From Henningerozyma blattae CBS 6284 (Eukaryota > Ascomycota > Saccharomycetes > Saccharomycetales > Saccharomycetaceae): a DNA stretch of 64,000 nt. The notes beneath the pieces are model-generated. The model searched no databases and was not told the DNA's origin. It saw nothing but the letters and a program-made list of their open reading frames with translations. Below are positions 1-10,115 of this stretch, in pieces. Where the stretch lies: the NCBI RefSeq assembly GCF_000315915.1, contig NC_020189.1:1178001-1242000 (forward strand), written 5' to 3'. Made by a program: the position numbers and the translations under genes. Position 1 is the stretch's first letter, and the number at the start of each line of letters is the position of its first letter.

Positions 1-464
1 AATTTTTAAATTTCAAACATATTTAACGGAGAAAATCCAACAATTCTTGATTTATTCCATTGTTTCCTTACGCGAATTTCTTAAATTTCAAAATTATACT
101 TAATATGGGGAATTGGCATAGGAAACCAACCGATCTAAAGAAAGATTTGACTAAGGTTTAATTCTTATCGTAAATAGATTAAGGGATTTACACACTTGAC
201 AAAATAAAAACAAACAGAAATAAAAGTATAAAAGGATAAAAGGATAAGCAATAAATACTATACAATATACAAGAGAATCAAGACTATAGAACTTAAGCAT
301 TGATTATTTCAAATATATTGTGATCTACTTTTAGAGCAGAGAATTTGATATATATAAGAAAAAAACTTGCAAAAGTAGACTTAACAATAAAAATACAGCA
401 TTAACAAAAGTTAGTAAAAAATATTGAAGTTTGCAAATAAAAAAAGACTTATGATTATTTCATT
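1..464. other. Intergenic 5' region of NTE1
   Basis: AT-rich sequence with no convincing ORF or RNA gene. It ends in an A-rich leader directly before the NTE1 ATG and presumably holds the NTE1 promoter. I see no distinctive regulatory motif. Confidence 0.5.
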
Positions 465-3400
465 ATGACCATCCGTACAGTAGTCAAATATTCAGTATAC
501 TTGGCAAACATCATTATCCGGTTTCTATTGAATAAGATATTTTTCCATTCTAAAAAAACTTTTATCTTTTCAATTCTATTTATTGGATACTTAACATACT
601 ATTTGTTTAGGGATAGAGCCTTATCTCCATACAAGAAGTTAACTCCAGATATAATACCGTTGCAAAGCTCTACAACAAACCAACATCCAATTTCTGGTAG
701 GAAAAAGAAATCTCATATTGCTAAAGAGAATGATACAAAGGATACGGAATCACATCCGCAAATTAATTCAATCTCATCCTATTTGGAGAAATTTCTTAGA
801 GGTATCAAGATTTTTGGGTATTTAGAAAAACCAGTCTTTAATAGTTTGATTAAGAATATTAAGACTCAGAAATTATCTGATGGTGAATTATTAATTATTG
901 ATGATTCCTCAGGGTTTATCATCTTAATTGAAGGTACTTTACAGTTGTATCATAGGGCAATGACAACAACTGCCACAACAACTCCAACTACTCGATCTCC
1001 GTCATCGTCGGCAATCTCTTTGAATTCGTCACAATCTGATGTGGAAAGTTCTGTCTTGAACAGTTCACATTCTGATAGACCTTTTGATTCAGATTCAGAT
1101 TGGGATTCAGATGTAGATATACATTCAGATTCCATGGAAGATGAAGAAGTAGATTCTACTTTTGAAAATGAAGATTTCATTTATTTGAAAAATAATTTAG
1201 GTAAATATCAATTGTTAAATATTGTGAAAAATGGTTCGCCTGTATCTTCCTTAGTAAACATTTTGAATTTATTTACGGACTCTTCTTCTTCAACTACTGC
1301 CACCACTGCAAATTCTTCACCTTCTGTTTCACCAACAACTTCAAATATTAATATTGAATCAGAACGAATGAATTTAAATGATAAAAATATTACATCAAAT
1401 GTTAGTACTAATAATAGAAAGTCATCCACCCCATTATCAAATGTTTATTCATTTGATCATAAAAATTCAGATGATTTCCAATTCTTGTATCCACAACCTT
1501 CTAATGTAATTGCTCGTGCTGCTACTGATTGTACAATTGCAATTATACCTTCACAAGCATTTAAAAATTTAACTTCTAATTATCCGAAGTCTTCTTCTCA
1601 TATCATTCAAATGATTTTAACCAAACTATTTAAAGTTACTTTCCAAATCTCTAATTATTACTTGGGATTAACTGATGAGATCATTAAAATGGAATCTCTA
1701 TTAAACAATAATTGCAAATATTTATTACCAAATGAAATAAAAAAAAATATTTTGGAAAAAAATCATTCTAAAAATCAATTTAATAAAAAAAATTATTCAA
1801 GATTACCAAGTAATATATCAGTCGATGATTCAAATTTAAATTTACGTCCCAAGATGCAAACTGATTTATTTAATGGTGAAATTAACGAATCAGATTTATT
1901 TATCAATGGAAATCAAGATGAAGATTTATTTAATAGTAATCAAACTGTGGAAGATAATTTTTTCAATGATAAGTTACAAAACTCAAACTTATCTGTAGAT
2001 GCTATTCAAGATTTAACAAATTATAATGATGACGCTGAAGATGAAAATACAAATTTATCATTAGCATCTGCAATTCTATCATTCTTGGGGGTAAACGAGC
2101 ATAATTTTAAACCAAAACAACATAAATATAATAATAATATTAATAATAATAATTCTTCATCAATAGAAACATTTTCAAATACAAATTTATTGTTAAATCA
2201 TATTAGATCAAGAAAATTGTCTCAATCATCATCAAGATCAAATTCATTTTCTATAAATAATAGCAACACTAATCATAACTATCATCATAATTCAACTTCA
2301 AATACTAATTTAAAAATATTACCAAGTGATTTTGCCATTAAAAAATCCAAGAAAAAATCTGATAAAAAATTTTCCAATTCTACAACAAATTCAACATCAA
2401 ATTCTAATTCAACTCATTATAATATTAATAAGAAGAAAAAGAAAATTTATAAAGAAATTATTCCTGAACATTTAACTTTTGAATCAGCTAAAATAGAATT
2501 GGCTAAGAATATTGAAGTTACATTTTTCAAAAAAGGCACCACTATAGTGGAACAAGATACAAATGGGAAAGGTTTGTTTTATATTATAGACGGTAAGATT
2601 GATGTTACAGTAATTAAAAATAGAAATGACCACTCCCAATTCGGTACTGATGACAATTATACTCATGTTTTGAAAAAAAATAGCAAGTCATCTCGTTCCA
2701 ATCAAAAAAAATCAAGAGATTCTATACTTTTTACTGTTGAGACAGGTGGAATTGCAGGGTTTTTATCTTCATTAATAGGTTATAAATCATTTGTTAATTT
2801 AAAAGCCAAAACAGATGTCTATGTTGCATTTTTATCAAATAAATCATTAGAAACTATTTGTGATAAATATGTTTCAATATATTTAAGAATAGCAAATACA
2901 TTAACAGGCTTACTGTCCCCCAGATTATTAAGAATCGATCATGCATTGGAATGGGTTCATTTATCACCAAATGAAGTTCTATTCGAACAAAATGATCCTT
3001 CAAAAGGTATCTATGTATTATTAAATGGTAGATTGAGAGAATTTAGACAACAAAATAATAAAAATATTCAATCTATTAAAAATAAGCCTACAGACGATCA
3101 AAAAGTTACTTTAGTTCAAGAATTATCTCAAGGTGAAAGCTTTGGAGAGGTAGAAGTGTTAACTTCAATTAAACGTATTTCAAGTATTGTGGCTATTAGA
3201 GAATCTGAATTAGCTCGTATTCCAAAAAGTCTTTTTGAATTTTTAGCTGTAGAACAACCATCTGTAATGTTTAGAATTACACGAACAGTAGCAAAAAAAA
3301 TCATGACCTCTTTCAATATTAATACTAATAATACATATTTTAATACAATGAATGGTGCTGGTACAATTAATGATAATTTAACTAAGTTTATAAATGGAAA

Positions 3401-5159
3401 TGGATTTAAATATGATTACAATTTAATGATTCCACCAACAAAATTCTCATCACCTTTACATTCTCATGGTCATATATTAAGCTCCTCTTCAAATAATTTT
3501 AAAACAATCACTATCTTACCAATTACAAATGGCATCCCAATTGATTTATTTGCAATGAATTTAGTCAACGCTTTTAAACAAGTTGGTCGTTCTACCATTG
3601 CTTTAAATCAAAGATCAGCTTTAACTAATTTGGGTAAACATGCTTTTGATGGATTAGGAAAATTGAAACAGAGTGGGTTTTTCACAGAATTAGAAGAGAA
3701 TTATGAAATTGTTGTATACATAGCGGATGCACCACCAAGTTCAAGTTGGACAACTACCTGTATTACTCAAGGTGATTGTGTTTTACTAGTTGCTGATGCA
3801 GATCAAGATACTGAAATTGGTGAAACAGAAAGATTATTTTTGAAATATAAAAATACTTCACGAACTGAGTTAATATTATTGCATTCTGAAAGATCTGTTG
3901 AACCGGGTAGTACCATAAAATGGTTAAAATATAGAAATTGGGTTCATTCTCATCATCATATTCAATTAGAAAAATGGAATTGGAAAAATCAGCATCAAGA
4001 TATTAACTCAAATGGTAATTTTGCATTAACAATTATGGATAGATTAATTCAAACTGAATTCTCAAAAAAGACTCAAGAAAATATATCTAAATTAGTACCT
4101 GATTCATTTAAAAATAAAGTGGAAAATTTTTCTTCCAAATTTATAAAGAGAAAGCAAAGATATTATACATCCGTTAATCCAAACAAAAATGACTTTTTAA
4201 GATTAGCAAGGATTCTCTCAGGTCAAGCAATTGGTCTTGTATTAGGTGGTGGTGGTGCTCGTGGGTTCAGTCATCTTGGGATCATACAAGCATTAGAAGA
4301 AAAAGGTATTCCCATCGATTTAGTTGGTGGCACTTCAATGGGTTCATTTGTTGGTGGGTTATATGCCCGTGATTATGATATTGTTCCTATTTATGGTAGA
4401 ATGAAGAAATTTGCAGGCAGACTATCTTCAATTTGGAGAACTTTAAGTGATTTAACATTGCCATTGACAAGTTATACAACGGGCCATGAATTTAATAGAG
4501 GTATATGGAAAGCATTTGGTGATACAAGAATTGAAGATTTTTGGTTACAATACTATTGTAATTCAACAAATATTACTGAATCTGTTCAAGAAATTCACTC
4601 AATGGGGTATGCTTGGAGATATATCAGAGCATCTATGACAATAGCAGGCTTATTACCACCTCTTGAAGAGAATGGTTTAATGTTACTAGATGGTGGGTAT
4701 GTCGATAATCTACCAGTTGATGAAATGAAGGCAAGAGGATGTACTAAGATATTTGCAGTTGACGTGGGATCTGTTGATGAAAGACTACCAGTGAAATACG
4801 GAGATTCATTGAATGGGTTTTGGGTCTTATGGAATAGATGGAATCCATTTTCCAAAGGTGTCACAATACCAACATTAGCTGAAATTCAAGTGCGATTAGC
4901 TTATGTTGCATCTGTGAATGCATTAGAAAAATCAAAAAACACGGATGGTGTCGTATATGTGAGACCTCCTATTGAAAATTATGCAACCTTAGAATTTGGT
5001 AAATTTGATGAAATTTATAAAGTCGGCGTTGAATATGGACGCAATTTTTTGAAAGAATTAGAAGAGAATGGAGAGATGCCATATGTTGCTGGCACAATGG
5101 CTGTTAATTCTGAATTTAATGAACCACAATTCAAGCTTCATAGACGCAACAGTATTTGA
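465..5159 (+). CDS. NTE1: Lysophospholipase NTE1 (patatin-like phospholipase)
   Basis: A 1564-residue orthologue of yeast Nte1 / neuropathy target esterase, an ER membrane enzyme that deacylates phosphatidylcholine to glycerophosphocholine. A hydrophobic anchor lies at about residues 31-48. Cyclic-nucleotide-binding-like domains follow, the clearest at about 690-800 and 820-950, interrupted by long Ser/Asn-rich inserts. The C-terminal patatin domain has the oxyanion loop GGGGARG (about residue 1260), the nucleophile motif GTSMGS with Ser1291, and DGG with Asp1409, so the Ser-Asp dyad is intact. Length is close to the S. cerevisiae protein (about 1680). The ATG at 465 is the first in frame and precedes the membrane anchor. 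In S. cerevisiae it is YML059C, close to OGG1 and PIF1 as here. Confidence 0.97.
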   Translation: MTIRTVVKYSVYLANIIIRFLLNKIFFHSKKTFIFSILFIGYLTYYLFRDRALSPYKKLTPDIIPLQSSTTNQHPISGRKKKSHIAKENDTKDTESHPQINSISSYLEKFLRGIKIFGYLEKPVFNSLIKNIKTQKLSDGELLIIDDSSGFIILIEGTLQLYHRAMTTTATTTPTTRSPSSSAISLNSSQSDVESSVLNSSHSDRPFDSDSDWDSDVDIHSDSMEDEEVDSTFENEDFIYLKNNLGKYQLLNIVKNGSPVSSLVNILNLFTDSSSSTTATTANSSPSVSPTTSNINIESERMNLNDKNITSNVSTNNRKSSTPLSNVYSFDHKNSDDFQFLYPQPSNVIARAATDCTIAIIPSQAFKNLTSNYPKSSSHIIQMILTKLFKVTFQISNYYLGLTDEIIKMESLLNNNCKYLLPNEIKKNILEKNHSKNQFNKKNYSRLPSNISVDDSNLNLRPKMQTDLFNGEINESDLFINGNQDEDLFNSNQTVEDNFFNDKLQNSNLSVDAIQDLTNYNDDAEDENTNLSLASAILSFLGVNEHNFKPKQHKYNNNINNNNSSSIETFSNTNLLLNHIRSRKLSQSSSRSNSFSINNSNTNHNYHHNSTSNTNLKILPSDFAIKKSKKKSDKKFSNSTTNSTSNSNSTHYNINKKKKKIYKEIIPEHLTFESAKIELAKNIEVTFFKKGTTIVEQDTNGKGLFYIIDGKIDVTVIKNRNDHSQFGTDDNYTHVLKKNSKSSRSNQKKSRDSILFTVETGGIAGFLSSLIGYKSFVNLKAKTDVYVAFLSNKSLETICDKYVSIYLRIANTLTGLLSPRLLRIDHALEWVHLSPNEVLFEQNDPSKGIYVLLNGRLREFRQQNNKNIQSIKNKPTDDQKVTLVQELSQGESFGEVEVLTSIKRISSIVAIRESELARIPKSLFEFLAVEQPSVMFRITRTVAKKIMTSFNINTNNTYFNTMNGAGTINDNLTKFINGNGFKYDYNLMIPPTKFSSPLHSHGHILSSSSNNFKTITILPITNGIPIDLFAMNLVNAFKQVGRSTIALNQRSALTNLGKHAFDGLGKLKQSGFFTELEENYEIVVYIADAPPSSSWTTTCITQGDCVLLVADADQDTEIGETERLFLKYKNTSRTELILLHSERSVEPGSTIKWLKYRNWVHSHHHIQLEKWNWKNQHQDINSNGNFALTIMDRLIQTEFSKKTQENISKLVPDSFKNKVENFSSKFIKRKQRYYTSVNPNKNDFLRLARILSGQAIGLVLGGGGARGFSHLGIIQALEEKGIPIDLVGGTSMGSFVGGLYARDYDIVPIYGRMKKFAGRLSSIWRTLSDLTLPLTSYTTGHEFNRGIWKAFGDTRIEDFWLQYYCNSTNITESVQEIHSMGYAWRYIRASMTIAGLLPPLEENGLMLLDGGYVDNLPVDEMKARGCTKIFAVDVGSVDERLPVKYGDSLNGFWVLWNRWNPFSKGVTIPTLAEIQVRLAYVASVNALEKSKNTDGVVYVRPPIENYATLEFGKFDEIYKVGVEYGRNFLKELEENGEMPYVAGTMAVNSEFNEPQFKLHRRNSI

Positions 5160-5531
5160 TTTAACTTTTAAGCTATGTAATATATCAACGTATTTAATAT
5201 CAGTATAATAAACTATACAAATAGAAACCTATTTCAATTTTGTTTGTGAGTTATTCATGATCCATATATATATACACATTAAACTCTTACTCTTGATACG
5301 TCTTGCTTTTATTAAGTCTATATTTGTGATGATGATGATGATGATGATGATGATTACTCTTAGTCCGTAAATATAATTCTATAATACAAAAGCTATATCA
5401 TATAGACATATATATAATAAAGCAATTTAAATGATAAGGGAAATGAATATGATTTCCTATTCGCAAGTAATCATGAATCACTAAAAATGAATGAGATCAA
5501 AGTAATCAGGACTAGAATATTTATTTCTCTC
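5160..5531. other. Convergent NTE1-LSM3 intergenic region
   Basis: A 3'-to-3' spacer with a (GAT)9 microsatellite and AT-rich sequence likely to hold both polyadenylation regions. No gene is seen. Confidence 0.5.
5328..5354. repeat. (GAT)9 trinucleotide microsatellite
   Basis: Nine uninterrupted GAT units in the noncoding spacer between the NTE1 and LSM3 3' ends. Confidence 0.9.
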
Positions 5532-5780
5532 TTACTCTTCAGTGGTTATAAGAGTGACACTATCACCTCTAACAAAAAGCATTTCGGAGTTTCTCTCGGT
5601 CGATTTTAGTTCGCCATCAACCAACTCATATTTGGTTTCAATAGCATCACTTAAAACAATATTGCAATGGGAGTCAAAGGCTTGTAGAATGCCGGATAAT
5701 TCTCTGGCGCCACGCAATTTGACGTATATTTTTTCGTCGAGGTTCAGTTTTAGAAGGTCTAACGGAGCGTCTAAAGACAT
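5532..5780 (-). CDS. LSM3: U6 snRNA-associated Sm-like protein Lsm3
   Basis: An 82-residue Sm-fold protein. Lsm3 is a subunit of the nuclear Lsm2-8 ring that binds the U6 snRNA 3' end and of the cytoplasmic Lsm1-7 decapping ring. Visible landmarks are the N-terminal [23 protein letters not shown] segment in Sm1, the [12 protein letters not shown]m1 signature and the [11 protein letters not shown]m2 signature. It ends shortly after Sm2 and so lacks the short acidic tail of S. cerevisiae Lsm3 (89 residues). The start ATG directly precedes the conserved core. It is divergent from MRPL4, the same LSM3-MRPL4 neighbourhood as YLR438C-A/YLR439W. Confidence 0.96.
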   Translation of the reverse strand: MSLDAPLDLLKLNLDEKIYVKLRGARELSGILQAFDSHCNIVLSDAIETKYELVDGELKSTERNSEMLFVRGDSVTLITTEE

Positions 5781-6144
5781 ATTATATCACAATTTGAATT
5801 AATTTTTACCTTATTTTAAATTCTATCAAAATTATAAACAAGATATTAGTACTGTTAATATATATATAATTGAATTTATTCATTTTTATATTTTTTAAAT
5901 TACTCTATCTTTTATGACTTTTTCTTCCTTTCGGGTTCTAGAAATTCGCGGACAGAGGGTAACGTTCAAAAAAAAATAAGTAAAATAAAATTAAAGATCT
6001 ATTAAAAAAATATTTATATGGTCCCTTAAATGAATTTAAAAATAATTGTAAATCAGAGTGGAACAAAACTTTATTATTATCGACTATATATTTAGAGGGT
6101 AGAAGTGGCAGTTCATATATTTCATCATAATACTAGAGTTACTA
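5781..6144. promoter_or_regulatory. Divergent LSM3/MRPL4 promoter region
   Basis: A 364-bp AT-rich spacer between two divergently transcribed genes, so it must contain both promoters. No recognisable factor site stands out. Confidence 0.45.
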
Positions 6145-7089
6145 ATGTTGGGAAGGAGATATATTCATTGCACGCTAAATCTAGCTGCTCGTACCAAATT
6201 TACCAAGCCAAAGCCTCCACAACCAAATTCTTCTAATCCAAGGAAGCCAACTCAATTAACTCATCACCATACAAATTTACGTGTTACAAGACCTGTTCCT
6301 CCAACTGTGGCTCAAATAGAATGCCCTGACAACCATCCTTTATGGGAGTTTTTCAAAGAACGACAATTTATTAGAGACACTGCTCAACTGCAAGTTTTTA
6401 AGCAATTTGGAAGACCTTGGGGGATTACTGAATTACGTAGGAAATCCTTTAATGATTTGCATTCGTTGTGGTATTCTTGCTTGAAAGAAAGAAATATATT
6501 GCAAAGAGAGAGACATGTATTTCTTAATGGGGCTCGAGCACATCAACAAAATGATCCATTTGAAGAAGTCGATGCACAAATAAAAACAACTATGTGGAGG
6601 ATTAGACATGTTTTAAGTGAAAGAGATAGAAGCTGGAATAGAATTAAGAATGATGATGAGGAGCTTTATTTCCAAAAGAGAATTGAATTTATTGAAGAAT
6701 TTGAAAAGAGTTTTATTGAAGTGGAAGATGATATTACAGCTTTTGAAAGGTTAGAGAGATTTCAATGGATCGTATTTGGCATAAGTGAAGTCATTGAAGA
6801 GAACAACAATATCGATAGAGTTTTTACCGATGGTATTAAACATATTGCCAATTGGAAGCTACAGAGATTTTATAATAATTTAAAAAAAGATGAAGGATCG
6901 GATAATAAAAATGAATATCCTTTATTAGATGAAATAGCAAAACAAGGTAAAATCACAGACATTGGTGAAGCATTTGTCTTATTTGCATCAGAAAATAATA
7001 TTCAAGATATAAATGAATCATGTATAGCCATTAAAGAATTACGTGAAAAAATCATAAAGTTCAAAAACAAGATGAGATATCGACATTAA
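6145..7089 (+). CDS. MRPL4: Mitochondrial large ribosomal subunit protein uL29m (Mrpl4)
   Basis: A 314-residue mitochondrial 54S ribosomal protein of the uL29/MRP-L47 family. The N-terminus is basic and hydroxylated with few acidic residues, consistent with a matrix targeting sequence. The family core follows (HPLWEFF, GRPWGITELRRKSFNDLHSLWY and the KERNILQRERHVF helix). Length is close to S. cerevisiae Mrpl4 (319). The annotated end is suspect: directly after the stop another frame stays open to a TGA at 7164-7166 and reads like a typical acidic tail, joining the gene at an A6 run near 7042-7048. This could be a real frameshift, a sequencing indel, or simply a diverged terminus. It is divergent from LSM3 and convergent with OGG1. 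Confidence 0.95.
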   Translation: MLGRRYIHCTLNLAARTKFTKPKPPQPNSSNPRKPTQLTHHHTNLRVTRPVPPTVAQIECPDNHPLWEFFKERQFIRDTAQLQVFKQFGRPWGITELRRKSFNDLHSLWYSCLKERNILQRERHVFLNGARAHQQNDPFEEVDAQIKTTMWRIRHVLSERDRSWNRIKNDDEELYFQKRIEFIEEFEKSFIEVEDDITAFERLERFQWIVFGISEVIEENNNIDRVFTDGIKHIANWKLQRFYNNLKKDEGSDNKNEYPLLDEIAKQGKITDIGEAFVLFASENNIQDINESCIAIKELREKIIKFKNKMRYRH

Positions 7090-7386
7090 AGAAGTATATG
7101 AATCAATTAAGTATTAATCAAACTGGCGTTGATGAAGTTGAAGAAACTAGTACACAAACAGCTTGAATTCAGGATCAATAAAAAAAGAAGCCTTTATCAC
7201 GACATGTAAATATATTGATTTGATTTCAAAGGGAACAGCATGCACTTCAAGATTTAATTTGGATATATGTATATATATATATTCTTATATGATGAGTATT
7301 TAATCTAAATTTAGCCTGTAAATATAAATCGTGTAGTATAGTAACCGTCATTGTACAGTATATATCTATATAGATACGTGTGCATG
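7090..7386. other. MRPL4-OGG1 convergent spacer with open frame continuation
   Basis: The first about 75 bp read as a coding-like tail in a frame shifted from MRPL4, ending with a TGA at 7164-7166. The rest is AT-rich 3' sequence with a TATATA run. Confidence 0.4.
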
Positions 7387-8514
7387 TTAAACTTCAGTTT
7401 TAATGTACTTATTTTGTCTCCTATTAGGTTCTTTAAGGGCATTTTTTGGATCATAAAGAGTATCAGCAAATAGTCTCTTCTTCTTACTCTCTTTAGAGAT
7501 GGGAGCTAAAGTTGTAGGAGTAGAGATTTCACGAAAGAACAATATGCCTTCAGCCCAACCCGCGTAAGGACCCCAAAGTTCTTTAAACATCAAGCGGATC
7601 AATTCTAATTCATAATTGATCTTTTTCTTTGTTAGTTTCATAGTTGAATATGTATCTCTTAAAATAGCTAATTCTTTCTTAGATGCGACAAATTTATAAT
7701 CTCTCTTTGCTACTCTCCCAATATGAACATCAATTGGAACAATATCATCCATATGAAACCCCATTAGACAAACACAATCAGCCACCTTTGGTCCAACACC
7801 AGAATATCCCATTAAATGTTCTCTAATTTGAAGATAATCATTTTTATATAAGTTGGAAATATATTGAAAATATTCTGTATCATTTATTATTCCGACTATT
7901 TTTTTCTGTTGAACCAATAATTTGGCTGTCTCTATTATATAACGTGCCCTATATCCAAACCCTAAAGATCTCAGTGACTCTACAGAAGCTCTATCACAAA
8001 GCTCTTCACTAGTTGGGAAAGAATAATAGTTTGAAAACTCATGTTTATTGAGCAGATTCCCATAATGGGACGAGAGTTTTTGACACATTTGAGATATTCT
8101 TGGTATATTATTATTGCTTGAGCAAATAAAACTAATCAAAGTTTCCCAAGGTTCTTGTTGAAGTACTCTTACTCCTCGTAAATTTTTACCTTTAAATGTA
8201 GAATCGTTTGGTAGCCATTGTTCTTCACATAATTTCTCCACATCTACTTCCATTCTAAAATACTGCTTAATCCAATTATGAATTTCACGAGATTCAAGTT
8301 TGATGGAACTTTCCAAATGATATTCTAATTTGCTATCATTTTGTTTTAATCTAATAATTTGAAATTCCGGTGTTAAAGGATATAATTTCAAAGTATTAGT
8401 ATACCATCCACTTTCTGAATCAAGTACCCATCTAAAAGCTTGGCCGGTTTGTAATACATTTTCTAATTGTAAACTACGTCTACATATATTGAAAAACCCT
8501 CTATATTCGTTCAT
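7387..8514 (-). CDS. OGG1: 8-oxoguanine DNA glycosylase/lyase Ogg1
   Basis: A 375-residue base-excision repair enzyme, nearly the same length as S. cerevisiae Ogg1 (376). It removes 8-oxoguanine opposite cytosine and cleaves the abasic site. The OGG N-terminal domain is followed by the helix-hairpin-helix/GPD core: HLMGYSGVGPKVADCV contains the catalytic Lys243, and VPIDVHIGR contains the catalytic Asp262. The C-terminus is Lys/Arg-rich and may carry a nuclear localisation signal. The ATG at 8514 lies just before the conserved RGFFNICRR segment. It is divergent from PIF1 across a 1.6-kb spacer, matching the YML060W/YML061C arrangement. Confidence 0.97.
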   Translation of the reverse strand: MNEYRGFFNICRRSLQLENVLQTGQAFRWVLDSESGWYTNTLKLYPLTPEFQIIRLKQNDSKLEYHLESSIKLESREIHNWIKQYFRMEVDVEKLCEEQWLPNDSTFKGKNLRGVRVLQQEPWETLISFICSSNNNIPRISQMCQKLSSHYGNLLNKHEFSNYYSFPTSEELCDRASVESLRSLGFGYRARYIIETAKLLVQQKKIVGIINDTEYFQYISNLYKNDYLQIREHLMGYSGVGPKVADCVCLMGFHMDDIVPIDVHIGRVAKRDYKFVASKKELAILRDTYSTMKLTKKKINYELELIRLMFKELWGPYAGWAEGILFFREISTPTTLAPISKESKKKRLFADTLYDPKNALKEPNRRQNKYIKTEV

Positions 8515-9185
8515 AATATTGTATCAAATTAGAATTTGATACTGTTTATTATGGTTATTAATTTCATATTAAAAATATTTTTCATTTTTGGCGTTTTTTT
8601 TATACTCCGATAAAATTAGTACGTGTAATATAATAAATGATAATATATAATAATATATATAATTTTTTCTAATTCATACACATCTCTAATGCGTGGATGA
8701 TAAATTTTTAATGAATTAAAATTAGGTTATTATTCTCTAGTAACTAAAATTATTCAAGTTTTTTTCCTTTTTTTAGAATGAATGAATATTTCATTTTTAA
8801 GACAATAAAATTTCTACCTTTTTGGGTAATATTTGCTTTGCTATTAGGTTAATAGATTTATCTCTAAGTTATATATATAAAAAAAATGTTGTTCAAAGAT
8901 TAGAGAACAGGTTTGGTTTATCGTATAACTATACAATTATACTTCTAATTATTTTTGATGTTTTGCTTCGCAGAATCAGTGTTAAAATGATGTATCTATT
9001 GTAGATAGAATATCTTTTATTATAAATAACCAGAAATATTGCTATATTTCAGGAATAAAATTTAATGAATTTACTCTTGTTGCTTTGTTTGCATTTTCAA
9101 ACACAACTACTTAAAGCTTTGAAAGACTAGCATTTGGTAGAATTCATTTCTTCATTGAATAAATATAACTGCTAGAATATATTTT

Positions 9186-9194
9186 TAGCCGCCG
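9186..9194. promoter_or_regulatory. URS1-like motif (TAGCCGCCG)
   Basis: Matches nine of ten positions of the Ume6 URS1 core TAGCCGCCGA. URS1 represses early meiotic genes in mitosis. It lies about 170 bp upstream of the small ORF at 9359 and about 670 bp from the OGG1 ATG. No function has been shown. Confidence 0.35.
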
Positions 9195-9358
9195 TCTTAA
9201 AGAAATATTTTTAGAAAGAGTACAAGCTTAACGAACACTAGTATTAAAAAAACAAACAAAAACAAACAAACAGAATATTCTATACGTGAATTGAATATTT
9301 TATAACTTTAAATACTCCTATATTTACCAAATTAGGAAATAATTCCTGGCATTCTCGA

Positions 9359-9502
9359 ATGGGTATGTCCGAAATTCCAGGGTTGTCCGAAATACAAATA
9401 AATATTTCTAATAAATATGGAATAAAAGCTCTGGAAAATGTCAATTGCAATGAGAACAATTGTAGACATAATGTCATATTGCTAGCCAAGGATATCGTCT
9501 AA
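9359..9502 (+). CDS. Possible small ORF, 47 codons, unknown
   Basis: An ATG-initiated 47-codon frame inside the OGG1-PIF1 spacer. The frame is open from 9290, 23 codons before the first ATG. The predicted peptide is of balanced composition (about four Cys/His, several Glu/Asn, few low-complexity runs) and does not resemble translated AT-rich spacer. A leader of A/C repeats (AAACAAACA type, about 9249-9272) precedes it, which is typical of yeast 5' UTRs. I do not recognise the sequence. It may be a small gene, a remnant exon or chance. Confidence 0.25.
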   Translation: MGMSEIPGLSEIQINISNKYGIKALENVNCNENNCRHNVILLAKDIV

Positions 9503-9944
9503 GAACTTAAATTCAAAGAAACTGTGTATTTTTTTAGTAATTCAATATGGATTGGTTAATGGGAAAAAATCCCAGATAATAATAAACTCTGTAACATGAT
9601 ATTTTAACTACTTGAACTCAAAGAGGTAGTATTCCAGTAATAATTTTATTTTTTAATGCTTAGAAATAGCATTTCCTTATCATAGAAAATATAAATAAAA
9701 TCTTCCTTTCAATCAGCCTCATCTACATTGATACATTCGTTTAGCAGCAAACTTTCAGCCCTCACTAACTTCCGTTAATTAATCAATTGAAATCTTTTAA
9801 GTTTATTTAGAGAATATTCTAACTTGAATACAATATTAGGCTTACATATCAAACTACAGAACTGACTTAGCTACAAAATAAAATCGATGCCTTCCCTATG
9901 TTTTCCTCTTTTGATCTATTTCCGTTAACTATTTCCGCGGCTTC

Positions 9945-9966
9945 ACGCGTTGTGTAAATTGACGCG
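9945..9966. promoter_or_regulatory. MluI cell-cycle box cluster upstream of PIF1
   Basis: ACGCGT at 9945-9950 and GACGCG at 9961-9966, about 150-170 bp before the PIF1 ATG. ACGCGT is the MBF (Mbp1-Swi6) site that drives G1/S transcription of replication genes in yeast. Assignment to PIF1 is inferred from position. Confidence 0.5.
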
Positions 9967-10115
9967 CGTTATTCCATCATAATTTATCAACTTTTCAGTT
10001 AATACTAAAAGCATCAAATTAACCTCAAAACAATTTCATCAAGACTTTTTAGCTAGACATAAGCCTCTAAAGATTAAGAGCAACATCGAGAGTGTGACTT
10101 CCCCTCGTGTGACTC

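Larger units (their letters stand above)
8515..10115. other. Long divergent OGG1/PIF1 intergenic region
   Basis: A 1.6-kb spacer holding both promoters. It is AT-rich. It contains a URS1-like motif at 9186, a possible small ORF at 9359-9502, and MluI-box motifs at 9945-9966 on the PIF1 side. No tRNA or known ncRNA was recognised. Confidence 0.5.

Noticed and set aside
8822..9004. 60-codon frame upstream of PIF1
   Set aside because: It starts at TTG, is hydrophobic AT-rich translation and has no supporting context.
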